A DNA stretch of 5,078 nt. Source: Thiodiazotropha sp037382065. Lineage in GTDB: Bacteria > Pseudomonadota > Gammaproteobacteria > Chromatiales > Chromatiaceae. Positions 1-5,078 of this stretch are shown piece after piece (position 1 is the first letter of the stretch; each line of letters starts with the position of its first letter). The stretch is from assembly GCA_037382065.1 (NCBI GenBank), contig JARRQF010000286.1, positions 1 through 5,078 on the forward strand, given 5' to 3'. Position numbers and translations under genes: made by a program. The notes beneath the pieces are model-generated. The model saw only the letters and a list, made by a program, of their open reading frames with translations, was not told the DNA's origin and searched no databases.

Positions 1-79
1 CCAATATATGTGGGTGATCTTCTGTGGTGGAAATGGCGGTATTGTCTTCCTATTCAGCTTAGGGTAGGTAGTTAATCCT

Positions 80-126
80 AAAAAAATCAGTTGACCGCTC
101 CATTCTAATAACAGGTTTCTGATTTT
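80..126 (-). terminator. Weak candidate terminator: AT-rich stem followed by a T-tract
   Basis: An 8-bp perfect inverted repeat, AAAATCAG at 83-90 and CTGATTTT at 119-126, encloses 28 nt. On the minus strand, the direction of the operon, the 3' arm runs into seven T residues (80-86). That is the arrangement of an intrinsic terminator, but the stem is AT-rich, the loop long, and it lies about 240 nt after the dmpH stop. It could work in either direction. Low confidence. Confidence 0.3.
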
Positions 127-184
127 GAAGAAAATAGCTTCAATGGTTATGGTCACCTACTGGGTGAATCACGCTATAACGTGA
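125..184. repeat. Three consecutive short hairpins
   Basis: Three perfect inverted repeats lie close together: TTGAAG/CTTCAA (125-130 with 138-143, 7-nt loop), TCACC/GGTGA (153-157 with 163-167, 5-nt loop) and TCACG/CGTGA (169-173 with 180-184, 6-nt loop). The second and third are separated by one base and begin with nearly the same arm. Short inverted repeats arise by chance, but three within 60 nt, followed directly by the palindrome cluster, suggest a structured element. The first competes with the 83-126 stem for bases 125-126. Confidence 0.5.
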
Positions 185-202
185 ATGGCACGCTTGTGGC
201 GG

Positions 203-297
203 CGCATGGAGGCGTTGCAACTCCTTGGAATAGCGGGCTATTCCGCGTCGTGCATGGATGCACTAGTGTCGCGGGCACATGGATGTGCAGGAGCGAC
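203..297. repeat. Cluster of four GG-centred palindromes
   Basis: Four inverted repeats share the layout arm-GG-complementary arm: CGCAT-GG-AGGCG (203-214, one mismatch), GGAATAGC-GG-GCTATTCC (227-244, perfect 8-bp arms), GTGCAT-GG-ATGCAC (250-263, perfect) and GCACAT-GG-ATGTGC (275-288, perfect). The fourth is enclosed by an outer GTCGC/GCGAC stem (268-272 with 293-297). The centres are 27, 21 and 25 nt apart. The third and fourth share the core CATGGATG and the first has CATGGAGG, although the flanking arm bases differ, so base pairing rather than sequence appears to be kept. It looks like a mosaic intergenic repeat element or an RNA with several hairpins; its role is unknown. It could also slow or end operon transcription or protect the mRNA 3' end (inference). 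Confidence 0.7.
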
Positions 298-362
298 CCT
301 TGCCCTACACCACCACAAACGCACCCTTCACGCTGTCCAACTAATCTTTTTAGGTTAAAAGT

Positions 363-1151
363 TTAGACGAATCGCATACCAACGCTACCAAGCCCTTGAA
401 AGCGGACATTTACGTTATCCCCCTTCTCCACAGCAACCGCTGCAGTAATCCCGCCGGTCAAGATGGTTGAACCTGCCGGTATCTCTTCGTCGCGCTCGGC
501 TAGCATATTAGCCAGCAATGCGACACTGGCTGCCGGGTGACCAAGCACTGCAGCACCAGCACCCAGATCAATAATCTCGCCATTCTTCTCTAGCACCACC
601 CCGAGTGTTGTCAGATCGAGACCATCGGGTTCCGCACACTGACCACCCAATACAAAACGCGATGAGGAGGAGTTATCGGCAATCACACTCACCAGATCGA
701 AGCGAAAATTCTCATAACGCGAATCAATGATCTCGACGGCGGGCATGACAAAATCTGTCGCTGCCAATACGTCACCAATATGGCAGGGACCTCGTAACAC
801 TTTTTTGGTAACGAATGCCAGCTCAGCCTCAACCTTGGGATGAATCAGTTGATCCATCTCAATCTCGCCACCTACGGGCCGGTCAAAATAGTCGGCCAGA
901 AAACCGTAGATCGGACTCTCCACGCCCATCTGTTTCATTTTGGCGCGTGAGGTAAGTCCCACTTTCATACCCACTATTTTAGTGCCTCGCTTGAGCTTGC
1001 GCTGCTTGATAGCGTATTGCACATCGTAGGCATCTTCAAAATCCATTTCAGGGTAGCGATCTGTTACCTTGACAGCATCTTTGCACTCAAGCTCACTTGT
1101 CTCTAAATATTCAGCCAGCTCTTCAATCTGTTCTTTACTTAGACTACTCAT
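363..1151 (-). CDS. dmpH: 4-oxalocrotonate decarboxylase
   Basis: Decarboxylates 2-oxo-3-hexenedioate (4-oxalocrotonate) to 2-hydroxypenta-2,4-dienoate, the substrate of DmpE; metal-dependent and cytoplasmic. The product has 262 residues, as usual for DmpH/XylI/NahK (about 264). Signatures matching DmpH from memory are KIVGMKVGLTSRAKM (58-72), MGVESPIYGFLADYF (75-89), CHIGDV (123-128), EIIDSRYENFRFDL (140-153), GAGAAVLGHP (197-206) and TGGITAAVAV (232-241). Likely metal ligands are Glu108, Glu110 and Glu140. It is homologous along its whole length to DmpE at 3130-3918 but clearly belongs to the decarboxylase branch (SPIYGFLADYF in place of NVHQPDFGYL; ADNSSSSR in place of ADNASCG). The start is the ATG in the TGATG overlap with dmpG. 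The stop is TAA at 363-365, and no further gene of the operon follows. Confidence 0.95.
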   Translation of the reverse strand: MSSLSKEQIEELAEYLETSELECKDAVKVTDRYPEMDFEDAYDVQYAIKQRKLKRGTKIVGMKVGLTSRAKMKQMGVESPIYGFLADYFDRPVGGEIEMDQLIHPKVEAELAFVTKKVLRGPCHIGDVLAATDFVMPAVEIIDSRYENFRFDLVSVIADNSSSSRFVLGGQCAEPDGLDLTTLGVVLEKNGEIIDLGAGAAVLGHPAASVALLANMLAERDEEIPAGSTILTGGITAAVAVEKGDNVNVRFQGLGSVGMRFV

Positions 1152-2179
1152 CAGGCAACACCTTTCTGTTTCGCTAGTTCAAGCGCAATATCTTCAATCA
1201 TGTCTTCTTGTCCACCAACCATTCCACGACGCCCCAGTTCTACCAGAATGTCTCGGGATGGTACGCCGTAACGCTCCTGAGCCCGTTTGGCAAACAGTAA
1301 AAAGGAAGAGTAGACACCGGCATAACCGAGCATTAAGGCATCTCTATCAAGACGGATTGGAGCATCCAGCATGGGAATAATTAGATCCTCCGCTACATCC
1401 TGAATCTTATAAAGATCGACCCCAGTTTCTACGCCTAAGCGATGGCAAACGGCGATAAAAACTTCGAGGGGCGTGTTACCGGCACCCGCTCCCATACCCG
1501 CTACGGAGCCATCGATGCGATTTGCCCCCGCTTCCACAGCTGCCAGGGAGTTTATAACGCCAAAGGAGAGGTTATGGTGACCGTGAAAACCCAGTTCGGT
1601 CGCAGGATCCAACGCCATGCGCACCGCGCTCAAACGCAGTTTGACATCGTCAGGCATCATGTAACCGGCGGAGTCGGTGATATAGATACAGTTGGCGCCA
1701 TAGCCTTCCATCAGCTTGGCTTGCTGGATCAATCTCTCAGCATCGGCCATATGGGACATCATCAGGAATCCCACCGTATCCAACCCCAGCTCACAGGACT
1801 TCTTGATATGCTGTTCGGAGACATCTGCCTCGGTACAATGAGTAGCGACTCGGATCGTATCCACACCACAATCAGCTGCCATTTCCAGATCGGGTACGGT
1901 GCCAATTCCAGGCAATAATAGGGCAGAGATCTTAGCCTGCTTCACATGAGGACGGACAGCACGCAAATACTCTTCATCACTGTGGGCGGGAAAGCCATAA
2001 TTAACGGAAGCACCTGCCAAGCCGTCACCATGAGTTACTTCAATCATCGGCACTCCGGCAGCATCCAGTGCTGAGGCGATGCTAACCATCTGGTTGAGAC
2101 TTATCTGATGCCGTTTGGCGTGCATGCCATCACGTAGCGACATGTCATGAACGATAACTTTTCTATCTTTTAGGTTCAT
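1151..2179 (-). CDS. dmpG: 4-hydroxy-2-oxovalerate aldolase
   Basis: Divalent-metal (Mn2+) class II aldolase of the HMGL-like TIM-barrel superfamily; cleaves 4-hydroxy-2-oxovalerate into pyruvate and acetaldehyde. The 342 residues match the family length (about 340-345). The active site is complete. HDMSLRDGMH (11-20) supplies Arg16, the metal ligand Asp17 and the catalytic His20; GFHGHHN (197-203) supplies metal ligands His199 and His201; Tyr290 in GVYSSF is the conserved pocket tyrosine. These positions coincide with R16, H20 and Y290 described for the homologue BphI. GMGAGAGNTPLE (228-239) is a further family signature, and the C-terminal part (about 270-342) corresponds to the DmpG communication domain that contacts the dehydrogenase. 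It is encoded directly after its partner dmpF. Its TGA stop shares one base with the dmpH start (TGATG), so coupled translation with dmpH is likely. Confidence 0.97.
   Translation of the reverse strand: MNLKDRKVIVHDMSLRDGMHAKRHQISLNQMVSIASALDAAGVPMIEVTHGDGLAGASVNYGFPAHSDEEYLRAVRPHVKQAKISALLLPGIGTVPDLEMAADCGVDTIRVATHCTEADVSEQHIKKSCELGLDTVGFLMMSHMADAERLIQQAKLMEGYGANCIYITDSAGYMMPDDVKLRLSAVRMALDPATELGFHGHHNLSFGVINSLAAVEAGANRIDGSVAGMGAGAGNTPLEVFIAVCHRLGVETGVDLYKIQDVAEDLIIPMLDAPIRLDRDALMLGYAGVYSSFLLFAKRAQERYGVPSRDILVELGRRGMVGGQEDMIEDIALELAKQKGVA
1159..1165 (-). promoter_or_regulatory. Ribosome binding site of dmpH, inside the dmpG 3' end
   Basis: AAAGGTG on the minus strand, 7 nt before the ATG at 1151. 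It lies within the last codons of dmpG, so dmpH initiation depends on sequence that dmpG-translating ribosomes pass over. Moderate match to the consensus. Confidence 0.55.
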
Positions 2180-2185
2180 TGTATT

Positions 2186-2191
2186 TCCCCT
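2186..2191 (-). promoter_or_regulatory. Ribosome binding site of dmpG
   Basis: AGGGGA on the minus strand, 6 nt before the ATG at 2179, filling most of the 16-nt dmpF-dmpG gap. It supports the start MNLKDRKV; 19 additional open codons upstream run back into the dmpF end and have no family similarity. Confidence 0.7.
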
Positions 2192-2195
2192 ATAC

Positions 2196-3101
2196 CTATT
2201 GTGGTTCCAGCACCAATGTGCCGTTGAGGATCTCATCGGCGAACATCTCGGCGGTCCGCAACCCAGCAGCGGTCATGATATCCAGATTGCCAGCATACTT
2301 GGGTAGATAATCGCCAAGCCCTTCAACCTCCATGAAAATTGAAATCCGCTTACCATCGAACACAGGACCGTTCTTCAAACGGTATCCGGGAACATACTTC
2401 TGAACTTCAATGATCATCTCCTGAATCGAGCGGGTAATCGCCTCGCGATCTGGCTCATCCTCAGTAATGCAATGCACGGTATCGCGCATCATTAACGGTG
2501 GCTCTGCCGGATTGAGAATGATGATCGCCTTGCCTTGCTTGGCACCACCCACCGCTTCCACCGCTCTGGCTGTAGTCTGGGTAAACTCATCGATATTCTT
2601 GCGTGTGCCGGGACCCGCCGACTTTGAGGAGACAGTGGCAACGATCTCGGCATATGAGACTGGCTGCACCTGGCTCACTGCAGCGACCATCGGGATGGTC
2701 GCCTGACCACCGCAAGTCACCATATTGACATTCATTTCACGCTTGCCAACATGCTCTTTGAGATTAACCGGCGGCACACAGTAGGGCCCAATTGCAGCAG
2801 GTGTCAGATCGATCATGATGGCGCCTTGCGCCTGCACTTTATCGCTATTGTCTTTATGCACATAGGCAGAGGTAGCATCGAAGCAGATCTGGACACTGTC
2901 CTCTCGCATATGGGGTATCAGGCCATCCACGCCATCATGGGTGGTCTTGAGACCCAATTTCTTGGCCCGCGCCAACCCTTCCGACTTGGGGTCTACACCG
3001 ACCATCCAGACAGGATTGATGACCTCACTACGCAAAGCCTTATAGAGCAGGTCGGTGCCGATATTGCCAGGACCAATCAATGCTACGTTGATTTTCTTCA
3101 T
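2196..3101 (-). CDS. dmpF: Acetaldehyde dehydrogenase (acylating), CoA- and NAD-dependent
   Basis: Converts acetaldehyde, CoA and NAD+ to acetyl-CoA, the last step of the meta pathway. The protein has 301 residues, close to the family length of about 305-312. A Rossmann nucleotide-binding motif lies at the N-terminus (ALIGPGNIGTD, glycines 10, 12 and 15). The catalytic cysteine is Cys130 in NMVTCGGQA. SSKSAGPGTRKNIDEFT (158-174) and RDTVHC (206-211, including the conserved Asp207) match the DmpF/BphJ/MhpF family, as does the C-terminal YAGNLDIMTAAG. The start at the ATG of MKKINVALIG places the Rossmann motif where it is expected and has a GGAG 6 nt upstream; an extra 35 codons are open upstream but overlap dmpE. 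In the family this enzyme forms a complex with the aldolase, and toxic acetaldehyde is channelled directly to it. The adjacent dmpG, only 16 nt away, fits that. Confidence 0.96.
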   Translation of the reverse strand: MKKINVALIGPGNIGTDLLYKALRSEVINPVWMVGVDPKSEGLARAKKLGLKTTHDGVDGLIPHMREDSVQICFDATSAYVHKDNSDKVQAQGAIMIDLTPAAIGPYCVPPVNLKEHVGKREMNVNMVTCGGQATIPMVAAVSQVQPVSYAEIVATVSSKSAGPGTRKNIDEFTQTTARAVEAVGGAKQGKAIIILNPAEPPLMMRDTVHCITEDEPDREAITRSIQEMIIEVQKYVPGYRLKNGPVFDGKRISIFMEVEGLGDYLPKYAGNLDIMTAAGLRTAEMFADEILNGTLVLEPQ

Positions 3102-3107
3102 CTTTGA

Positions 3108-3111
3108 CTCC
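3108..3111 (-). promoter_or_regulatory. Ribosome binding site of dmpF
   Basis: GGAG on the minus strand, 6 nt before the ATG at 3101, in the 28-nt gap between the dmpE stop (TAG) and dmpF. It selects this start over in-frame upstream starts that fall within dmpE. No promoter or hairpin is evident in the gap. Confidence 0.65.
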
Positions 3112-3129
3112 AAAATAAACAGGATACGT

Positions 3130-3918
3130 CTAAACAAAGCGCACCGAGGCCGACCCGATACCGCCAATGGAGACACGCATGTAGTCGCCCGCCACCACCG
3201 GCTCAAGAGGCACTAGCGAACCAGAAAGAATCAATTCACCAGCCTTCAGAGAGACGCCTAAACGACCGAGCGTATTGGCCAACCAGACAATACAGTTGAT
3301 GGGTGAACCAAGAGCAGCAGCACCCGCACCGGTAGAGAGCAGATCACCGTTTTTCTCCACCACCATGCCCAGGGTACTAAGATCGAGTTTGCGCGGGTCT
3401 ACCCGCTTATCACCCAGCAATAACAACCCACACGAAGCATTGTCCGCAATGGTATCCTGGATCTTAATTTTCCAATCTTTGATGCGAGAATCGACAATTT
3501 CGAAACAGGGCATGATGAAATCGGTAGCACGCAATACATCGGCTGCAGTCACTCCTGGTCCATCAAGGTCATGCTTTAGAATAAATGCAATCTCGCCCTC
3601 AGCACGTGGAGCAATCAGTTGCTCACTGATCGGCATCTCCTCGCCATTGCCATAAACCATTGTATCGGTGAGGTAGCCAAAATCGGGCTGATGAACATTA
3701 AGCATGTTCATGACTGCCTTGGAGGTAACACCAATCTTTTTGCCAATAATCGTTTCACCATCAGCTACCCTGCGCTCAACCATACGCAAGGAGACATGGT
3801 AAGCGTCATCGATCGTCATTTCCGGCTCACGCTCAGTCAACGGCGACACCGCCACCCGATCACGCAACGCTTGGTAGAGCTCATCTCCCAGCGTTTGAAT
3901 TTTCTCTTCAGTCAGCAT
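3130..3918 (-). CDS. dmpE: 2-oxopent-4-enoate hydratase (2-hydroxypenta-2,4-dienoate hydratase)
   Basis: Adds water to 2-hydroxypenta-2,4-dienoate to give 4-hydroxy-2-oxovalerate; cytoplasmic and metal-dependent. The product is 262 residues, the usual length for DmpE/XylJ (about 260). Long stretches match DmpE as I remember it: GKKIGVTSKAV (59-69), NVHQPDFGYLTD (74-85), RAEGEIAFILK (105-115), WKIKIQDTIADNASCG (149-164) and the end GGIGSASVRFV. In this fold the divalent metal is held by acidic residues; the likely ligands are Glu107, Glu109 and Glu140. The start is the ATG at 3918 because it has a strong Shine-Dalgarno 6 nt upstream and family similarity begins there; the frame remains open for 41 more codons inside dmpC, but those residues look like antisense noise. 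It is a paralogue of DmpH from the same operon; the NVHQPDFGYL and DNASCG signatures separate it from the decarboxylase. Known DmpE-type hydratases associate with the decarboxylase. Confidence 0.95.
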   Translation of the reverse strand: MLTEEKIQTLGDELYQALRDRVAVSPLTEREPEMTIDDAYHVSLRMVERRVADGETIIGKKIGVTSKAVMNMLNVHQPDFGYLTDTMVYGNGEEMPISEQLIAPRAEGEIAFILKHDLDGPGVTAADVLRATDFIMPCFEIVDSRIKDWKIKIQDTIADNASCGLLLLGDKRVDPRKLDLSTLGMVVEKNGDLLSTGAGAAALGSPINCIVWLANTLGRLGVSLKAGELILSGSLVPLEPVVAGDYMRVSIGGIGSASVRFV

Positions 3919-3924
3919 GTATCT

Positions 3925-3931
3925 CTCCTCA
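3925..3931 (-). promoter_or_regulatory. Ribosome binding site of dmpE, overlapping the dmpC stop codon
   Basis: Read on the minus strand the sequence is TGAGGAG, 6 nt before the ATG at 3918. Its first three bases are the TGA stop of dmpC. A ribosome terminating on dmpC therefore sits on the dmpE Shine-Dalgarno, which suggests translational coupling (inference). It also decides the dmpE start: upstream in-frame starts lie inside dmpC and lack family similarity. Confidence 0.8.
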
Positions 3932-5078
3932 GAGCTTGACGCAGATATTGGTAAGTTCGGAATAGAACTCAAGGGAGTGAACACCGCCTTCGCGACCGAC
4001 ACCTGACATCTTAGATCCTCCGAATGCAGTGCGCAGATCACGCAAAAACCAGGAGTTCACCCAGACAAGGCCTACCTCAAGTTCGGCGGCAACCCGATGA
4101 GCGCGCGAGGCATCCTGTGTCCAAACCGCTGCGGCTAAACCGTATTGGGTATCGTTGGCTAGTTTGATTGCCTCCTCATCACTGTCAAAGGGACGGATAT
4201 GACAGCAAGGACCAAAAATCTCTTCACGCACGACCGAGGCATCATCAGCAAGCTCAGTCCAGATCGTCGGTTCCACCCAGTATCCGTTGCCCAGCGCCTC
4301 GGGCATCTCTGCCTCGCCACCACCAGTGATCACCTTAGCCCCCTCATCCTTCGCCTTTTGATAGTAGGAGAGGACCTTGCTTTTATGCTCCTTGCTAATC
4401 AGTGGTCCCATGCTGGTGGCCACATCATCCCAGGCACCGAGCTTCAGTTTTTCGGCCGCCTCTTTCAGACGTTCGACAAAGGTTTCAAAGATAGGACGCT
4501 CTACATAGATGCGCTCTGTGCCAAGACAAACCTGACCACAATTCGCAAAAGCGGAACGCATCGTGCCCTCTATCGCCTTCTCAATATCACAATCTGCAAA
4601 GACCACAGCGGCGTTCTTACCACCCAGCTCCATGGAGGTCTGCACAATATTGTTTGCAGCCGCCTTCATAATGGCGGCACCGGTTCCGGTCTCTCCGGTA
4701 AAGGTGATTCCGTCAATACCCTGATGAGAGGTGAGATATTCACCAGCAGAGTCTGGACCGAAGCCATGGACGACATTGAAAACACCCTTTGGAATACCGA
4801 CCTCATTCATTACCTCTCCCAATAAGGTCGTGGTACGGGGAGTCTCCTCGGAGGGCTTAACCACCACCGCGTTACCACAAGCCAACGCTGGCCCAACCTT
4901 CCAGGTCATTAGTAATAGGGGCAAGTTCCAGGGACTGATGACCGCAATCACCCCCTTGGGTTTCCGCACACCATAATTCAGAGCACCCAGGCCATCGGGC
5001 GTGTCAAGCATAAAACTCTCAGTCGGGACATTCTTTAAAAGATCTGCAAACACTTTGAAATTGGCTGCGCCACGAGGA
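3929..5078 (-). CDS. dmpC: 2-hydroxymuconic semialdehyde dehydrogenase, partial (N-terminus beyond the right edge)
   Basis: NAD-dependent aldehyde dehydrogenase that oxidises the meta-fission product 2-hydroxymuconic semialdehyde to 2-hydroxymuconate in the cytoplasm, first step of the 4-oxalocrotonate branch. 382 residues plus a TGA stop are visible. The frame stays open to the window edge (it begins PRGAANFK), so the GTG at 5053 is an internal valine codon and not the start. The family is about 485 residues long, so roughly 100 N-terminal residues are missing. ALDH hallmarks are intact: SPWNLPLL with the oxyanion-hole Asn (codon 4925-4927), MELGGKNAAV with the general-base Glu (4628-4630), and NCGQVCLGTER with the catalytic Cys (4526-4528). 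The EEIFGPCC motif and the C-terminal FGGSKMSGVGREGG and NICVKL stretches match DmpC/XylG/NahI in particular rather than generic ALDHs. It is the most upstream gene seen; its stop lies inside the dmpE ribosome binding site. Family assignment is firm; the exact substrate follows from the operon context. Confidence 0.95.
   Translation of the reverse strand, partial: PRGAANFKVFADLLKNVPTESFMLDTPDGLGALNYGVRKPKGVIAVISPWNLPLLLMTWKVGPALACGNAVVVKPSEETPRTTTLLGEVMNEVGIPKGVFNVVHGFGPDSAGEYLTSHQGIDGITFTGETGTGAAIMKAAANNIVQTSMELGGKNAAVVFADCDIEKAIEGTMRSAFANCGQVCLGTERIYVERPIFETFVERLKEAAEKLKLGAWDDVATSMGPLISKEHKSKVLSYYQKAKDEGAKVITGGGEAEMPEALGNGYWVEPTIWTELADDASVVREEIFGPCCHIRPFDSDEEAIKLANDTQYGLAAAVWTQDASRAHRVAAELEVGLVWVNSWFLRDLRTAFGGSKMSGVGREGGVHSLEFYSELTNICVKL

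Larger units (their letters stand above)
1..362. other. Intergenic region downstream of the operon, no supportable gene
   Basis: No frame on either strand gives a protein I recognise. The longest open frame, 61 codons from a GTG at 181 on the plus strand, simply translates the palindromes described below. No dmpI-like tautomerase (a roughly 62-residue protein starting Met-Pro) is seen on the minus strand after dmpH. Two plus-strand frames are open from the left edge and stop at 65-67 and 73-75; they might be the end of a convergent gene but are far too short to assign. The rest is dominated by inverted repeats between about 83 and 297. Confidence 0.6.

Noticed and set aside
153..180. Plus-strand promoter with TATAAC (175-180) as -10 element
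   Set aside because: No TTGACA-like hexamer at the proper spacing, and the TATAAC is explained as the loop region of the TCACG/CGTGA hairpin.
203..297. CRISPR array or insertion sequence end
   Set aside because: The palindromes are not identical direct repeats with unique spacers, and no transposase, target duplication or long terminal inverted repeat is visible.
181..366. 61-codon plus-strand open frame starting with GTG
   Set aside because: No Shine-Dalgarno before it, no recognisable family, and its sequence is just the translation of the palindrome cluster, running into the 3' end of dmpH.
1442..1918. 158-codon plus-strand open frame
   Set aside because: Antisense shadow within dmpG, whose active-site residues are all present on the other strand.
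2751..3107. 118-codon plus-strand open frame
   Set aside because: Antisense shadow over the N-terminal half of dmpF, with no family similarity and no independent ribosome binding site that stands out.
4199..4825. 208-codon plus-strand open frame
   Set aside because: It lies entirely antisense to dmpC, which is intact and clearly coding; the translation has low-complexity His/Thr/Leu character and no recognisable domain.
5051..5053. GTG as the start codon of dmpC
   Set aside because: The frame continues to the window edge with residues PRGAANFK that belong to the DmpC family, so the GTG encodes an internal valine and the gene is cut by the window.

Overview
This window carries five adjacent genes of the lower catechol meta-cleavage pathway, all on the minus strand and therefore transcribed from right to left. 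In transcription order they are dmpC (2-hydroxymuconic semialdehyde dehydrogenase, cut off by the right window edge), dmpE (2-oxopent-4-enoate hydratase), dmpF (acylating acetaldehyde dehydrogenase), dmpG (4-hydroxy-2-oxovalerate aldolase) and dmpH (4-oxalocrotonate decarboxylase). The protein sequences closely resemble, from memory, those of the Pseudomonas phenol/toluene/naphthalene meta operons (dmp, xyl, nah). An aromatic-degrading proteobacterium, most likely gammaproteobacterial with mid-range GC, is the natural guess; the species cannot be told from the sequence.

How the genes work together: catechol is opened upstream (dioxygenase gene not in view) to 2-hydroxymuconic semialdehyde. 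DmpC oxidises this to 2-hydroxymuconate (the enol form of 4-oxalocrotonate). After tautomerisation, DmpH decarboxylates it to 2-oxopent-4-enoate, DmpE hydrates that to 4-hydroxy-2-oxovalerate, DmpG splits this to pyruvate and acetaldehyde, and DmpF converts the acetaldehyde to acetyl-CoA in the DmpFG channelling complex. The genes are tightly packed: gaps of 10, 28 and 16 nt, then a 1-nt TGATG overlap. Each has a recognisable Shine-Dalgarno sequence, so a single transcript with coupled translation is very likely. The order C-E-F-G-H lacks the hydrolase gene dmpD between C and E, and no tautomerase gene dmpI follows dmpH.

Positions 1-362, downstream of the operon, contain no gene I can support. 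They hold a dense run of short inverted repeats (about 125-297), including four palindromes with a central GG spaced 21-27 nt apart, plus a weak AT-rich stem with a T-tract (80-126) that could end the operon transcript. This non-coding stretch is the only part that is not routine. I found no undescribed multi-gene system here; the coding part is a well-known catabolic operon.
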